Below the pieces are notes generated by a model, which saw nothing but the letters and a program-made list of their open reading frames with translations, was not told where the DNA came from and did not search any database. Both the position numbers and the translations under genes were made by a program. A stretch of 7,566 nucleotides of DNA from Paraclostridium ghonii (GTDB lineage: Bacteria; Bacillota; Clostridia; Peptostreptococcales; Peptostreptococcaceae), in NCBI RefSeq assembly GCF_023653455.1, contig NZ_JAKEDR010000169.1:1-7566 (forward strand), read 5' to 3'. Shown here in pieces: positions 1 through 6,157 of the stretch (position 1 is its first letter; each line of letters opens with the position of its first letter).

Positions 1-21
1 ATTAAATATAGAGATCATTTT

Positions 22-744
22 TTATTTTGACATATTTATTAACTCTTTTATTATTGAAGCATCTGATACTTTTGATATATCTATTATTTTTTCATTCTCT
101 TCAGTTACAGATATAACAGAAATAGAGTTATCATTTTTATTTTTCATAATAAAATAATTTATGATTTTTTCTTTGTTTTTGCTATATGCAACTGCATTTG
201 GCATATTTAATTTAGTTTCTTTAGTTAATTCTTCAATATTTTTTCCTATATATGATTTTACTGAATTAAAATCAACTTCACTAGAGTTAATAAATGACTG
301 ATTATTATAAAAATCAATTATTACATTAGTTGACTTTGCTTTTTCAGGTAAATTTTCAAACCCAGATGTTAAGCCAACAAATTCATCACTTTCTACCCCA
401 ACAACTTTATTTTTGTTTATATCTATATATAAAGCACTACTTTTATATCCATCTTTTGGATATACCATTTCTATATTTATATTTTTTAATATCCCCTCTT
501 TATCTAAGCTCTGATAATCTCCATATTTTTCTGTATTTATATAATATGTTGTCATATATGGATCTCCCATATTTGTTATAACATATTCATAATCTTTCCC
601 CATTACTTCACTAACATCATTTTGAATTTTAGTGATATTTTTTAATTGTGTAGCTTTATCTATCTTTTTTCCCTTATTCATACTGCATCCCGAGAACATT
701 AGTATGACAATTAGCATCGTGCTAATTAATAAAATTTTTTTCAT
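22..744 (-). CDS. Putative membrane-anchored lipoprotein of unknown function
   Basis: The 240-residue product begins with a lipoprotein signal peptide: lysines at 2-3, a hydrophobic stretch at about 4-16, and a lipobox F17-S18-G19-C20, so the mature protein should be lipidated on C20 and held on the outer face of the membrane. Phe at the -3 position is tolerated but not the commonest residue. The rest is soluble, rich in Asn, Lys and Ile, with no catalytic motif I recognise. Residues about 44-118 and about 162-224 share a pattern (V-x(3)-G-K, a loop, then beta-like strands ending in an I/V-rich segment after N-K or E-N-E-K), which hints at two copies of one small domain. The start is supported by AGGAGG at 753-758, 8 nt upstream. 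The gene is divergent from the LysR gene and may be its target; that is inference. Its terminator, if any, lies beyond the left edge. Coding status is firm, function unknown. Confidence 0.85.
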   Translation of the reverse strand: MKKILLISTMLIVILMFSGCSMNKGKKIDKATQLKNITKIQNDVSEVMGKDYEYVITNMGDPYMTTYYINTEKYGDYQSLDKEGILKNINIEMVYPKDGYKSSALYIDINKNKVVGVESDEFVGLTSGFENLPEKAKSTNVIIDFYNNQSFINSSEVDFNSVKSYIGKNIEELTKETKLNMPNAVAYSKNKEKIINYFIMKNKNDNSISVISVTEENEKIIDISKVSDASIIKELINMSK

Positions 745-760
745 ACACTAATCCTCCTAA

Positions 761-780
761 ATTTAATTATATTTAATTAT
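761..780. repeat. Perfect 10-bp tandem duplication in the lipoprotein gene leader
   Basis: The unit ATTTAATTAT occurs twice head to tail immediately upstream of the lipoprotein ribosome binding site. Read on the minus strand it yields two TATAAT hexamers (766-771 and 776-781), but neither has a good -35 at proper spacing. It may be just an AT-rich slippage duplication in the leader. Confidence 0.5.
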
Positions 781-789
781 ATATTATTT

Positions 790-862
790 ATTTACATTAA
801 ATAACCTAAAAAGTTATATTGTAATATTTTTGTAAGACTTATTCCTCATATTTACATTTAAT
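790..862. promoter_or_regulatory. Possible LysR operator region: nested dyad and spaced direct repeat
   Basis: Between the divergent lipoprotein and LysR genes lies ATAAC-N7-GTTAT (801-805 / 813-817), enclosed by a slightly off-centre outer pair TTACA (792-796) / TGTAA (820-824). In addition, ATTTACATTAAAT (790-802) recurs as ATTTACATTTAAT (850-862), 12 of 13 identical and 60 bp apart. LysR-type regulators commonly bind short interrupted dyads in the gap they share with a divergent target, so this is a reasonable place for the operator. The assignment is inference, and AT-rich DNA produces such dyads by chance. Confidence 0.35.
796..824 (-). promoter_or_regulatory. Candidate promoter for the lipoprotein gene
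   Basis: On the minus strand, TTACAA (819-824) is followed after 17 bp by TTTAAT (796-801). The -10 matches the sigma-A consensus at 5 of 6 positions, the -35 at only 3 of 6. The 17-bp spacer (802-818) contains most of the inverted repeat ATAAC-N7-GTTAT (801-817), so a protein bound there would directly affect this promoter. The region is so AT-rich that the call is weak. Confidence 0.3.
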
Positions 863-870
863 TTTTATTT

Positions 871-899
871 TTCATATGAACTCTTGTGTGTGTTATAAT
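871..899 (+). promoter_or_regulatory. Extended -10 promoter of the LysR-family gene
   Basis: A perfect TATAAT at 894-899 is preceded by TGT (891-893), giving an extended -10 element. TTCATA at 871-876, 17 bp upstream, matches the -35 consensus at 4 of 6. Transcription should begin near 906, leaving a leader of about 27 nt before the ATG at 933. This promoter lies inside the N-terminal extension that would result from starting the gene at the upstream ATG (876), which argues for the later start. Confidence 0.7.
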
Positions 900-917
900 A
901 TGTATGGACATATTTAT

Positions 918-924
918 AGGGAGG
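918..924 (+). promoter_or_regulatory. Ribosome binding site that fixes the LysR start
   Basis: AGGGAGG lies 8 nt before the ATG at 933. No comparable site precedes the in-frame ATG at 876, so 933 is the start. Confidence 0.85.
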
Positions 925-932
925 ATATTATT

Positions 933-1847
933 ATGGACTTAAAACAACTTGAAGTGTTTGTAGCCGTCGCTAAGTATAATAGCTTTTCTAAAGCTGCTAA
1001 AGAGCTTTTTCTTACACAACCTACAGTTAGTGCCCATATTCAAAATCTTGAAAAGAGCCTTGATACAGTACTCGTAAATAGAAATAATAAAGTCATAACT
1101 CTTACAACGGCTGGGGAAATTTTATATGAGCACGCTATTTATATATTAAATAATTGTAAAAAAGCTGTTTATGATATAAAAGAATATAGCGGCAAAATAG
1201 AAGGTGTAATAGATCTTGCATGTAGTTCTATACCTGAAACTTATATACTTCCTGATTTTTTAAAAAACTTTTATACTAATTATCCTAATGTTAAATTTAG
1301 TATAAGTCGTTATGATTCTCAAGATGCCATATCTGAAATATTAAATGAACGTATAAGTTTTGGATTTGTAGGTTCTAAAGTGAATAATAAACAAATTGAA
1401 TATATAGACTTGATAGATGATGAGCTTGTATTAATAACTCCAAAAGAATTATTTATAGAAAATAAAAATAATTTTATCGACATAGAAAAGCTCTATGATC
1501 TAAAATTTATAATGAGAAAAGATGGCTCTGGAACTCAAAGCATAATGATAAATAAATTTAAATCGAATAAAATACCAATTAATCATTTAGACACTATTGC
1601 TTATGTTGAATCTAATGAATCTATAAAAGAAATGGTTAAGTTAGGACTTGGAGTTTCTTTTGTTTCTTATACTTCTATAATAGAAGATGTAAAAGCAAAT
1701 AAGTTAAATTTTTATAAAGTTAAAAATATGAATTTTGATAGAAAATTTTATTTCATATACTCAAAGAAAAAAACTTTTACTCCATTAGAATATAAATTCT
1801 TGGATGGTATATGTGATTATTTTAATTTAGAACACATAAAAAATTAA
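933..1847 (+). CDS. LysR-family transcriptional regulator, selenium-metabolism-associated type
   Basis: This 304-residue cytoplasmic protein has the standard LysR length and layout. A winged helix-turn-helix at the N terminus (helices at about residues 18-39, with S-F-S-K-A-A-K-E-L and T-Q-P-T-V-S-A-H-I) is followed by a linker helix (about 60-85) and a periplasmic-binding-protein-like effector domain (about 90-300). Visible effector-domain landmarks are C97-S98-S99-I100-P101, typical of the cleft serine region, R195-K-D-G-S-G-T201, and G238-L-G-V-S-F-V-S245. The opening M-D-L-K-Q-L-E-V-F-V and the R-K-D-G-S-G-T loop closely resemble, from memory, the LysR regulators found beside selenium-metabolism genes in anaerobic Firmicutes; the CysL/CbbR group is the wider relative. 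No selenium gene is visible here, so the target is unknown. The start at 933 is chosen over 876 because a promoter and ribosome binding site lie between them. The divergent lipoprotein gene is the obvious candidate target. Confidence 0.9.
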   Translation: MDLKQLEVFVAVAKYNSFSKAAKELFLTQPTVSAHIQNLEKSLDTVLVNRNNKVITLTTAGEILYEHAIYILNNCKKAVYDIKEYSGKIEGVIDLACSSIPETYILPDFLKNFYTNYPNVKFSISRYDSQDAISEILNERISFGFVGSKVNNKQIEYIDLIDDELVLITPKELFIENKNNFIDIEKLYDLKFIMRKDGSGTQSIMINKFKSNKIPINHLDTIAYVESNESIKEMVKLGLGVSFVSYTSIIEDVKANKLNFYKVKNMNFDRKFYFIYSKKKTFTPLEYKFLDGICDYFNLEHIKN

Positions 1848-1965
1848 CTTTCATTGATTGACCTCTTTATGTCGTCAATTCCCTTTAAAAAACTATCTAC
1901 TGCTTAAGTTTATAAGTTGGAAATTGTATTTATCCAAAGTTTAAAATTAAATATAATTTCTGAGG

Positions 1966-2007
1966 TATAAAAAAAGATAAGTGATTAATCACTTATCTTT
2001 TTTTATA
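1966..2007. terminator. Bidirectional intrinsic terminator (42-bp perfect palindrome)
   Basis: The stem GATAAGTGA / TCACTTATC with a TTAA loop (1976-1997) is flanked by seven A (1969-1975) and seven T (1998-2004), so it works as a hairpin plus U-tract on both strands. Pairing stays perfect from 1966 to 2007. It serves the convergent LysR gene, 118 bp downstream of its stop, and the aminopeptidase gene, whose stop codon directly abuts the palindrome. The 118 bp between the LysR stop and the palindrome hold nothing else I can support. Confidence 0.9.
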
Positions 2008-3402
2008 TTAAGCTTCTATTGTATAGAATGCCTTATAGCCTTTATACATTTCATATATATCTGCTTTAGAAACTATTTCATATGGCGCATGCATATTTAA
2101 TACTCCAACTCCACAGTCTATTACTTCTGCACCATATTCAGCTAATATGTAAGCGATAGTTCCACCGCCACCTTGGTCAACTTTACCAAGTTCTGATATT
2201 TGCCAAACAACGTTAGCTTTATTAAATATTCTGCTTACTTCTGAAGCAAATTCAGCATTAGCATCATTACATCCACTTTTACCTCTTGCTCCTGTATATT
2301 TAGTTAAAGCTAAACCATGTCCCATAAAACATGCATTTCTCTTATCTAAAACATCTGAATATGTTGGATCAAATCCTGCTGAAACATCAGCGGATAACAC
2401 TTTTGAATTTGCCATAGCTCTTCTTACTTTAAGGTCGCAATAATCTCCTTGTAAGTTTATAAGTTCTGCTACTGCATTTTCAAAGAATTTAGATTGCATT
2501 CCTGTATTTCCTTGAGATCCAACTTCTTCTTTATCTACACATAATGCTACTGCAGTATATTTTGGATTTTCAATATCAAATATAGATTTTACAGCTGCAT
2601 AAGAACAAACTCTATCATCATGACCATAAGCTATAACCATCCCTTTATCAAATCCTAAGTGTCTAGCTTTACCAGCTGGTAAAATTTCTATTTCAGCTGT
2701 TAAGAAGTCTGTTTCAGTCATGTTATACTTTTCATTTAATAATTTTAATACATTAGCTGCAACTGCATCTTTTTCTTCTCCTTCTAGTGGCATATGCCCT
2801 ACTAGAAGATTTAATCCTTCTCCAGTTATTCCATCAGCTAATTTTTTTTGCATCTGATCTCCTGCTAAATGTATTAATAAATCTGTTATACAAAATACTG
2901 GGTCAGTATCTTCTTCACCTATACATATATCAACTTTAGTTCCATCTTTTAATATAACTACACCATGTATTGCAAGTGGTAGTGCTGTCCATTGATATTT
3001 TTTTATTCCACCATAGTAATGAGTTTTAAAAAGAGCTAAATTTCCATCTTCATATAATGGATTAGGTTTTAAATCTAATCTTGGCGAATCTATATGACCA
3101 CCAACAATTCTCATTCCTTTTTGTAATTCTTCTTGTCCAATTACAAATAAAGCAACACCTTTATCTTTATTTTCTGCATATACTTTAGTTCCTGCAGATA
3201 AACAACCTTTTTCTATTGCCTCATTTATTGATATATAGCCATTTGATTTAGCTTGTCTTATGATTTCTCTCGCTGAAGTTCTTTCTGTTTTTCCTGCATC
3301 TAAAAATTTCATGTATTCATCTGAGTAGTTCATTACTGATTCAAGTTCTTTGTTTTCTTTAATTTGGTCCCATGCATTCTTAAATTCATGTCTTAAATTC
3401 AT
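2008..3402 (-). CDS. M18-family zinc aminopeptidase
   Basis: This 464-residue cytoplasmic metallopeptidase belongs to family M18 (aspartyl aminopeptidase / aminopeptidase I type). It should remove N-terminal residues from peptides as part of intracellular peptide turnover, working as a large homo-oligomer with two metal ions per subunit. The expected ligand motifs are all present and in order: G101-G-H-I-D-S-P-R-L-D-L-K (H103), H261-D-D-R (D263, the likely bridging Asp), K291-E-E-V-G-S (E292 general base, E293 ligand), S337-A-D-V-S (D339) and M437-H-A-P (H438). Residue roles are assigned by family analogy. Length is normal and nothing is missing; there is no signal peptide. AAGGGAG at 3411-3417, 8 nt upstream, supports the start. 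One 60-bp sample is about 35% G+C, higher than its neighbours, as expected for a conserved, well-expressed gene. It has its own extended -10 promoter, although readthrough from the DUF896 gene 78 bp upstream is possible. Substrate preference cannot be read from the sequence. Confidence 0.95.
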   Translation of the reverse strand: MNLRHEFKNAWDQIKENKELESVMNYSDEYMKFLDAGKTERTSAREIIRQAKSNGYISINEAIEKGCLSAGTKVYAENKDKGVALFVIGQEELQKGMRIVGGHIDSPRLDLKPNPLYEDGNLALFKTHYYGGIKKYQWTALPLAIHGVVILKDGTKVDICIGEEDTDPVFCITDLLIHLAGDQMQKKLADGITGEGLNLLVGHMPLEGEEKDAVAANVLKLLNEKYNMTETDFLTAEIEILPAGKARHLGFDKGMVIAYGHDDRVCSYAAVKSIFDIENPKYTAVALCVDKEEVGSQGNTGMQSKFFENAVAELINLQGDYCDLKVRRAMANSKVLSADVSAGFDPTYSDVLDKRNACFMGHGLALTKYTGARGKSGCNDANAEFASEVSRIFNKANVVWQISELGKVDQGGGGTIAYILAEYGAEVIDCGVGVLNMHAPYEIVSKADIYEMYKGYKAFYTIEA

Positions 3403-3442
3403 ACCTAATACTCCCTTTCTTTATTAAAATCCCCTTGTGGTA

Positions 3443-3451
3443 ATTATAGCA
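3443..3451 (-). promoter_or_regulatory. Extended -10 promoter of the aminopeptidase gene
   Basis: On the minus strand TGC-TATAAT occupies 3443-3451, a perfect extended -10 element, in the 78-bp gap between the DUF896 and peptidase genes. No good -35 lies at 16-18 bp (a TTGAAA at 3462-3467 leaves only 13 bp), which is acceptable for an extended -10 promoter. Transcription would begin near 3436, giving a leader of about 34 nt. Confidence 0.6.
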
Positions 3452-3480
3452 CACTTATATTTTTCAAATATTAAAATTTT

Positions 3481-3699
3481 CTAATTTTTCTTATTTTTCA
3501 TAGCTTCTTCATACTCTTGTGGCGTTACTACTTTTATGTTTTCTAATCTTGATCTAAAGTGACCTCTAAAGTGTTCTAAGTATTCTTTTCTTAATCCTTC
3601 TCTTTCTTTGTGTTCTTCCTCTGTTAATCCTTCACCTTTATGTTTTTTTGCTAATTCGTTTATTCTGTTTAGTTTATTTTTATCAAATTCGTTATTCAT
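3481..3699 (-). CDS. DUF896 (UPF0291, YnzC-like) small protein
   Basis: The 72-residue protein has the DUF896 signature: R12-I-N-E-L-A-K-K-H-K, then G-L-T-E-E-E (about 24-29), R-K-E-Y-L (about 37-41), F44-R-G-H-F-R-S-R-L-E-N-I-K-V-V-T (about 44-59) and a charged C-terminal tail. Family members such as Bacillus YnzC are small, highly charged, helical-hairpin cytoplasmic proteins; their molecular role is not established, and I do not assign one. The length is normal for the family. The ribosome binding site AGGAG (3708-3712) overlaps the stop codon of the MocR gene (3711-3713), and the coding regions are only 11 bp apart, so the two are almost certainly transcribed together and probably translationally coupled. 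The TAG stop is followed by a promoter for the peptidase, with no terminator hairpin I can see between them. Confidence 0.93.
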   Translation of the reverse strand: MNNEFDKNKLNRINELAKKHKGEGLTEEEHKEREGLRKEYLEHFRGHFRSRLENIKVVTPQEYEEAMKNKKN

Positions 3700-3710
3700 T
3701 TATCTCACTC

Positions 3711-5135
3711 CTAAAAAAATAATTTATTTTCTTTAAATTCTTCTATATTTTTATAATTTCTTAAAAACTCATCTATATTATCACATATTATATCTATTCC
3801 CTTTTGTATTTCATATAAGCTTGTTTGTGCAATATTTATTCTAAAAAATCTATCGTCTATAGATGTATCAAAGAAGTGTCCTCCTGATAAAATAGCCACT
3901 CCTTTTTTTCTTAAATATTTGCTAAATGCTTTAGCTGAATATCCTCTTGGCAATTCTAAAAAGAAATTTATTCCACCTGTAGGTATCTTTAATTTTAATT
4001 TATCACCTAATTTATTTTGTATAAGTTCTAGCGCTAATTTAAACTTTTCATAATAAGCATTTTCTATATTTTTTATGTAATTTATCCAGTTGAAGTTTTC
4101 CATATAGTAATACATTGATCTTTGAATTATCCCTGACGTTGATATATCAGAAGAATACTTAGCCCATAAAATTTTATTTAAAATTTCGTTAGGCATTTCA
4201 ACTAGTCCTATTCTTATCCCTGGCATAAGTAATTTTGAAAAACTTTTTATATAAATTACTCTTCCCTTATCATCATAACTTCTAAGAGGAAAATGCTCTA
4301 TAGATGTAAACCTTAAATCACTCATAAAATCATCTTCTAATATATAAAAATCATATTTTTCAGCCAGTTCAATTAGCTTTTTCTTTTTATATACTGAATA
4401 AGATATACCTGTTGGATTTTGGTAGTTAGGCATTGTGTAAAGTATCTTAGGTCTTATTTTTTCAAGTTTTAATTTAAGTATACCTATGTCTATTCCATCT
4501 TCTAACATCGGTATACTTATAATCTTTGACCCTCTATTTTTAAATACCTCAAGTGCTCCTCTATATGTAGGTTCTTCAACAAATACAAGATCTGAATAAT
4601 TTATCAAACCTTTACATACTATATCTATTCCTTGTTGCGCTCCTGAAATAATTTGTATATTATCTCTAGTTGTATTTATATTTAATATTTTTAAATATTG
4701 TACAAGTTTTTCTCTTAACTTTGTAAACCCTAATCCATCATCATATTCAAACATAGAATTACCTTCTTTTTCAAGAGCTATATTTATAGATTTTTTAAAT
4801 TCTTCTAATGGAAACATGTCTATTGAAGGATTCCCATTATCAAATCTTATTATACCCTCCATAGACATCTTATCATTACTCTTATTTTTCACGCTAGTGT
4901 CAGATACAAATGTTCCACTACCAATAATCTTATATACATATCCTTCTTTTTCTAATAGTTCATATGCCTTTACTATTGTAGTGTTATTAACACTTAAAAA
5001 CTTTGCTATAGATCTTATCGGTGGAAGTTTTTTATTTTCACCTATTTCATTATTTGTAATCATTTTTTTTATATGATTGTAAATCTGTAAGTACTTGGGA
5101 CTATTTTCTTCTATTACTAACTTGTATTTATCCAT
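3711..5135 (-). CDS. MocR/GabR-type regulator (GntR DNA-binding domain fused to PLP aminotransferase fold)
   Basis: The 474-residue protein joins a GntR winged helix (about 12-78; L37-P-P-I-R41 matches the GntR L-P-S-x-R signature, G-S-G-T-F-V at 72-77 is the wing) by a short charged linker (about 80-95) to a fold-type I aminotransferase domain (about 97-460). Cofactor-site residues are intact: G165-A-Q-Q-G169, Y191, Y238-Q-N-P-T-G243 (N240), E267-D-D269 (D268 or D269 pairing with the pyridine nitrogen), S298-F-S-K301 (K301, the likely Schiff-base lysine), R308, and R432 for a substrate carboxylate. By family, such proteins bind PLP or a PLP-amino acid adduct and act as dimeric transcription regulators rather than free enzymes. 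The ligand and target are unknown here. The start codon follows a weak site, AAGTGGTGA (5140-5148), suggesting low expression as is common for autoregulated repressors. The gap to the divergent phosphatase gene carries a direct repeat that fits a MocR operator. Confidence 0.93.
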   Translation of the reverse strand: MDKYKLVIEENSPKYLQIYNHIKKMITNNEIGENKKLPPIRSIAKFLSVNNTTIVKAYELLEKEGYVYKIIGSGTFVSDTSVKNKSNDKMSMEGIIRFDNGNPSIDMFPLEEFKKSINIALEKEGNSMFEYDDGLGFTKLREKLVQYLKILNINTTRDNIQIISGAQQGIDIVCKGLINYSDLVFVEEPTYRGALEVFKNRGSKIISIPMLEDGIDIGILKLKLEKIRPKILYTMPNYQNPTGISYSVYKKKKLIELAEKYDFYILEDDFMSDLRFTSIEHFPLRSYDDKGRVIYIKSFSKLLMPGIRIGLVEMPNEILNKILWAKYSSDISTSGIIQRSMYYYMENFNWINYIKNIENAYYEKFKLALELIQNKLGDKLKLKIPTGGINFFLELPRGYSAKAFSKYLRKKGVAILSGGHFFDTSIDDRFFRINIAQTSLYEIQKGIDIICDNIDEFLRNYKNIEEFKENKLFF

Positions 5136-5153
5136 TTAATCACCACTTCAAAT

Positions 5154-5215
5154 GATATTATTTGTATATACGTTTATTGATGCATATAACTATATTTGAT
5201 ATTATTATGTATATA
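5154..5215. repeat. Spaced direct repeat, probable MocR operator
   Basis: GATATTATTTGTATATA at 5154-5170 recurs as GATATTATTATGTATATA at 5198-5215. The two differ only by a single inserted A, so 17 of 18 positions agree. The copies are 44-45 bp apart start to start, about four helical turns, so they face the same side of the DNA. MocR/GabR dimers characteristically bind two same-orientation half-sites in the gap they share with a divergent target. The first copy ends 6 bp before the -35 and the second covers the -10 of the candidate phosphatase promoter. The repeat itself is seen; its use as an operator is inference. Confidence 0.6.
5177..5205 (+). promoter_or_regulatory. Candidate sigma-A promoter of the HisJ-like phosphatase gene
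   Basis: TTGATG (5177-5182, 4 of 6) and TATTAT (5200-5205, 5 of 6) are separated by exactly 17 bp. Transcription would begin near 5212, giving a leader of about 40 nt. A second perfect TATAAT at 5214-5219 lacks a usable -35. The chosen -10 sits inside the downstream copy of the direct repeat, so occupancy there would be expected to block RNA polymerase. On the other strand a weak pair, TTGGTA (5219-5224) and TATCAA (5196-5201) with 17 bp between, could drive the MocR gene from the same DNA. Confidence 0.5.
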
Positions 5216-5251
5216 TAATACCAAATTTTATAAAAAAAGGGGATACTAATT

Positions 5252-6064
5252 ATGTACTACGATTATCATATGCACTCAAACTTTTCTGGAGATAGTCAAA
5301 CACCTATGGAAAATATGGTCAAAAAATCTATTGATTTGGGGCTAAAGGAAATTTGTTTCACCGATCATATTGATTATGACATAATAAGTGACGTTCAATT
5401 TGAAACTGATTATATATCTTACCTTAAAAATATTGATAATCTAAAAGATAAGTTTAAAGATCAAATTAATATAAAAAAAGGAATTGAAATGGGAGTTCAA
5501 CCTCATATAATTAGCAAATGTTCAAATGATATAAAAAGTTATCCATTTGATTTTGTAATTTGTTCCATGCATGCAATAGATAAAATAGATTTATACAACG
5601 GAACTTACTTTGATGATAAGTCTCAACATGAAGCTTATAAAAAATATTATGAACTTTTATATTACATAGTAAAAAATTATAATGACTACTCTGTTTTAGG
5701 ACATCTTGATTTAATTAAAAGATACGGAAATTACAAAGAAGAACTTGATGATAAACTGTTTTCAGATATATTAGAATCAATTTTAAAAGAAGTTATTCAT
5801 AATGGAAAAGGCATAGAAATTAACACATCATGTTTTAGATATGGGCTAAAAGACTTAACCCCTTCAAACTACATACTAAAAATGTATAAAGATCTTGGTG
5901 GTGAAATAATAACAACTGGTTCAGACTCCCATATACCTTCTCAGGTTGCTTATAAGTTTGACTATATATACAATAAACTAGATGGACTTGGTTTTAAGTA
6001 TATTTCATCATTTAATGAAATGAAACCAAGCTTTGTAAGTATAAAAAACATTTTAAATAAATAA
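5252..6064 (+). CDS. PHP-domain phosphatase, HisJ (histidinol-phosphatase) family
   Basis: The 270-residue cytoplasmic protein is a complete PHP-superfamily hydrolase with a multi-metal active site. Its motifs, in order, are D4-Y-H-M-H8 (H6, H8), F36-T-D-H39, G77-I-E-M-G81 (E79, likely bridging ligand), S105-M-H107, G150-H-L-D153 (H151, D153) and G223-S-D-S-H227 (D225, H227). This set and the length match the HisJ/HisK family, which converts L-histidinol phosphate to histidinol in histidine synthesis. Residue roles are by family analogy. No other his gene is in the window, and HisJ-family proteins outside his operons may act on other phosphate esters, so the substrate is uncertain. AGGGG at 5238-5242, 9 nt before the ATG, supports the start. 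The gene is divergent from the MocR regulator, is probably under its control, and is followed by its own terminator, so it is likely monocistronic. Confidence 0.88.
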   Translation: MYYDYHMHSNFSGDSQTPMENMVKKSIDLGLKEICFTDHIDYDIISDVQFETDYISYLKNIDNLKDKFKDQINIKKGIEMGVQPHIISKCSNDIKSYPFDFVICSMHAIDKIDLYNGTYFDDKSQHEAYKKYYELLYYIVKNYNDYSVLGHLDLIKRYGNYKEELDDKLFSDILESILKEVIHNGKGIEINTSCFRYGLKDLTPSNYILKMYKDLGGEIITTGSDSHIPSQVAYKFDYIYNKLDGLGFKYISSFNEMKPSFVSIKNILNK

Positions 6065-6068
6065 TATT

Positions 6069-6108
6069 ATAATAACTCTGTCTTTTTAGATATGGGTTAT
6101 TATTTTTT
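6069..6108 (+). terminator. Intrinsic terminator of the phosphatase gene
   Basis: ATAATAACTC (6069-6078) pairs with GGGTTATTAT (6094-6103), 10 bp including one T-G wobble and extendable by two further pairs, with a loop of about 11 nt. A run of T continues to 6108, with five more at 6111-6115. It lies 5 bp after the stop codon. The stem is mostly A-T, so termination may be partial and some readthrough into the flippase gene is possible. Confidence 0.7.
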
Positions 6109-6143
6109 CATTTTTATACTAATTATTGAATATAACTTAAGAT

Positions 6144-6153
6144 AGGAGGTGAT
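6144..6153 (+). promoter_or_regulatory. Ribosome binding site that fixes the flippase TTG start
   Basis: AGGAGGTGAT is a full-length match to the anti-Shine-Dalgarno sequence. Its AGGAGG ends 8 nt before TTG at 6158. The in-frame GTG at 6149 lies inside this site and cannot be the start. Confidence 0.88.
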
Positions 6154-6157
6154 ATAT

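Noticed and set aside
330..581. Plus-strand open frame of 83 codons inside the lipoprotein gene
   Set aside because: It lies antisense to a well-supported gene, has no ribosome binding site, and its Leu/Phe/Tyr-rich product is what the complement of AT-rich coding sequence gives.
1857..1879. ATTGAC / GTCAAT inverted repeat after the LysR gene as a terminator
   Set aside because: The stem is only 6 bp with an 11-nt loop and no T-run follows; the palindrome at 1966-2007 is far better.
3436..3453. TGTG-N10-CACA dyad around the peptidase -10 as an operator
   Set aside because: Only four base pairs match and neither arm extends, so it is not distinguishable from chance.
4816..5076. Plus-strand open frame of 86 codons inside the MocR gene
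   Set aside because: It is antisense to the conserved GntR domain; its hydrophobic product is a shadow of that sequence.
5218..5223. ATACCA, identical to the GabR half-site
   Set aside because: There is only one copy in the gap, and GabR-type binding needs two; a 6-mer match is expected by chance.
6111..6143. Sporulation (sigma-E-like) promoter for the flippase gene
   Set aside because: ATATAAC-like sequence at 6130-6136 does not combine with a convincing upstream element at sigma-E or sigma-A spacing.
6149..6151. GTG as start codon of the flippase
   Set aside because: It overlaps the AGGAGGTGAT ribosome binding site; TTG at 6158 has correct spacing.
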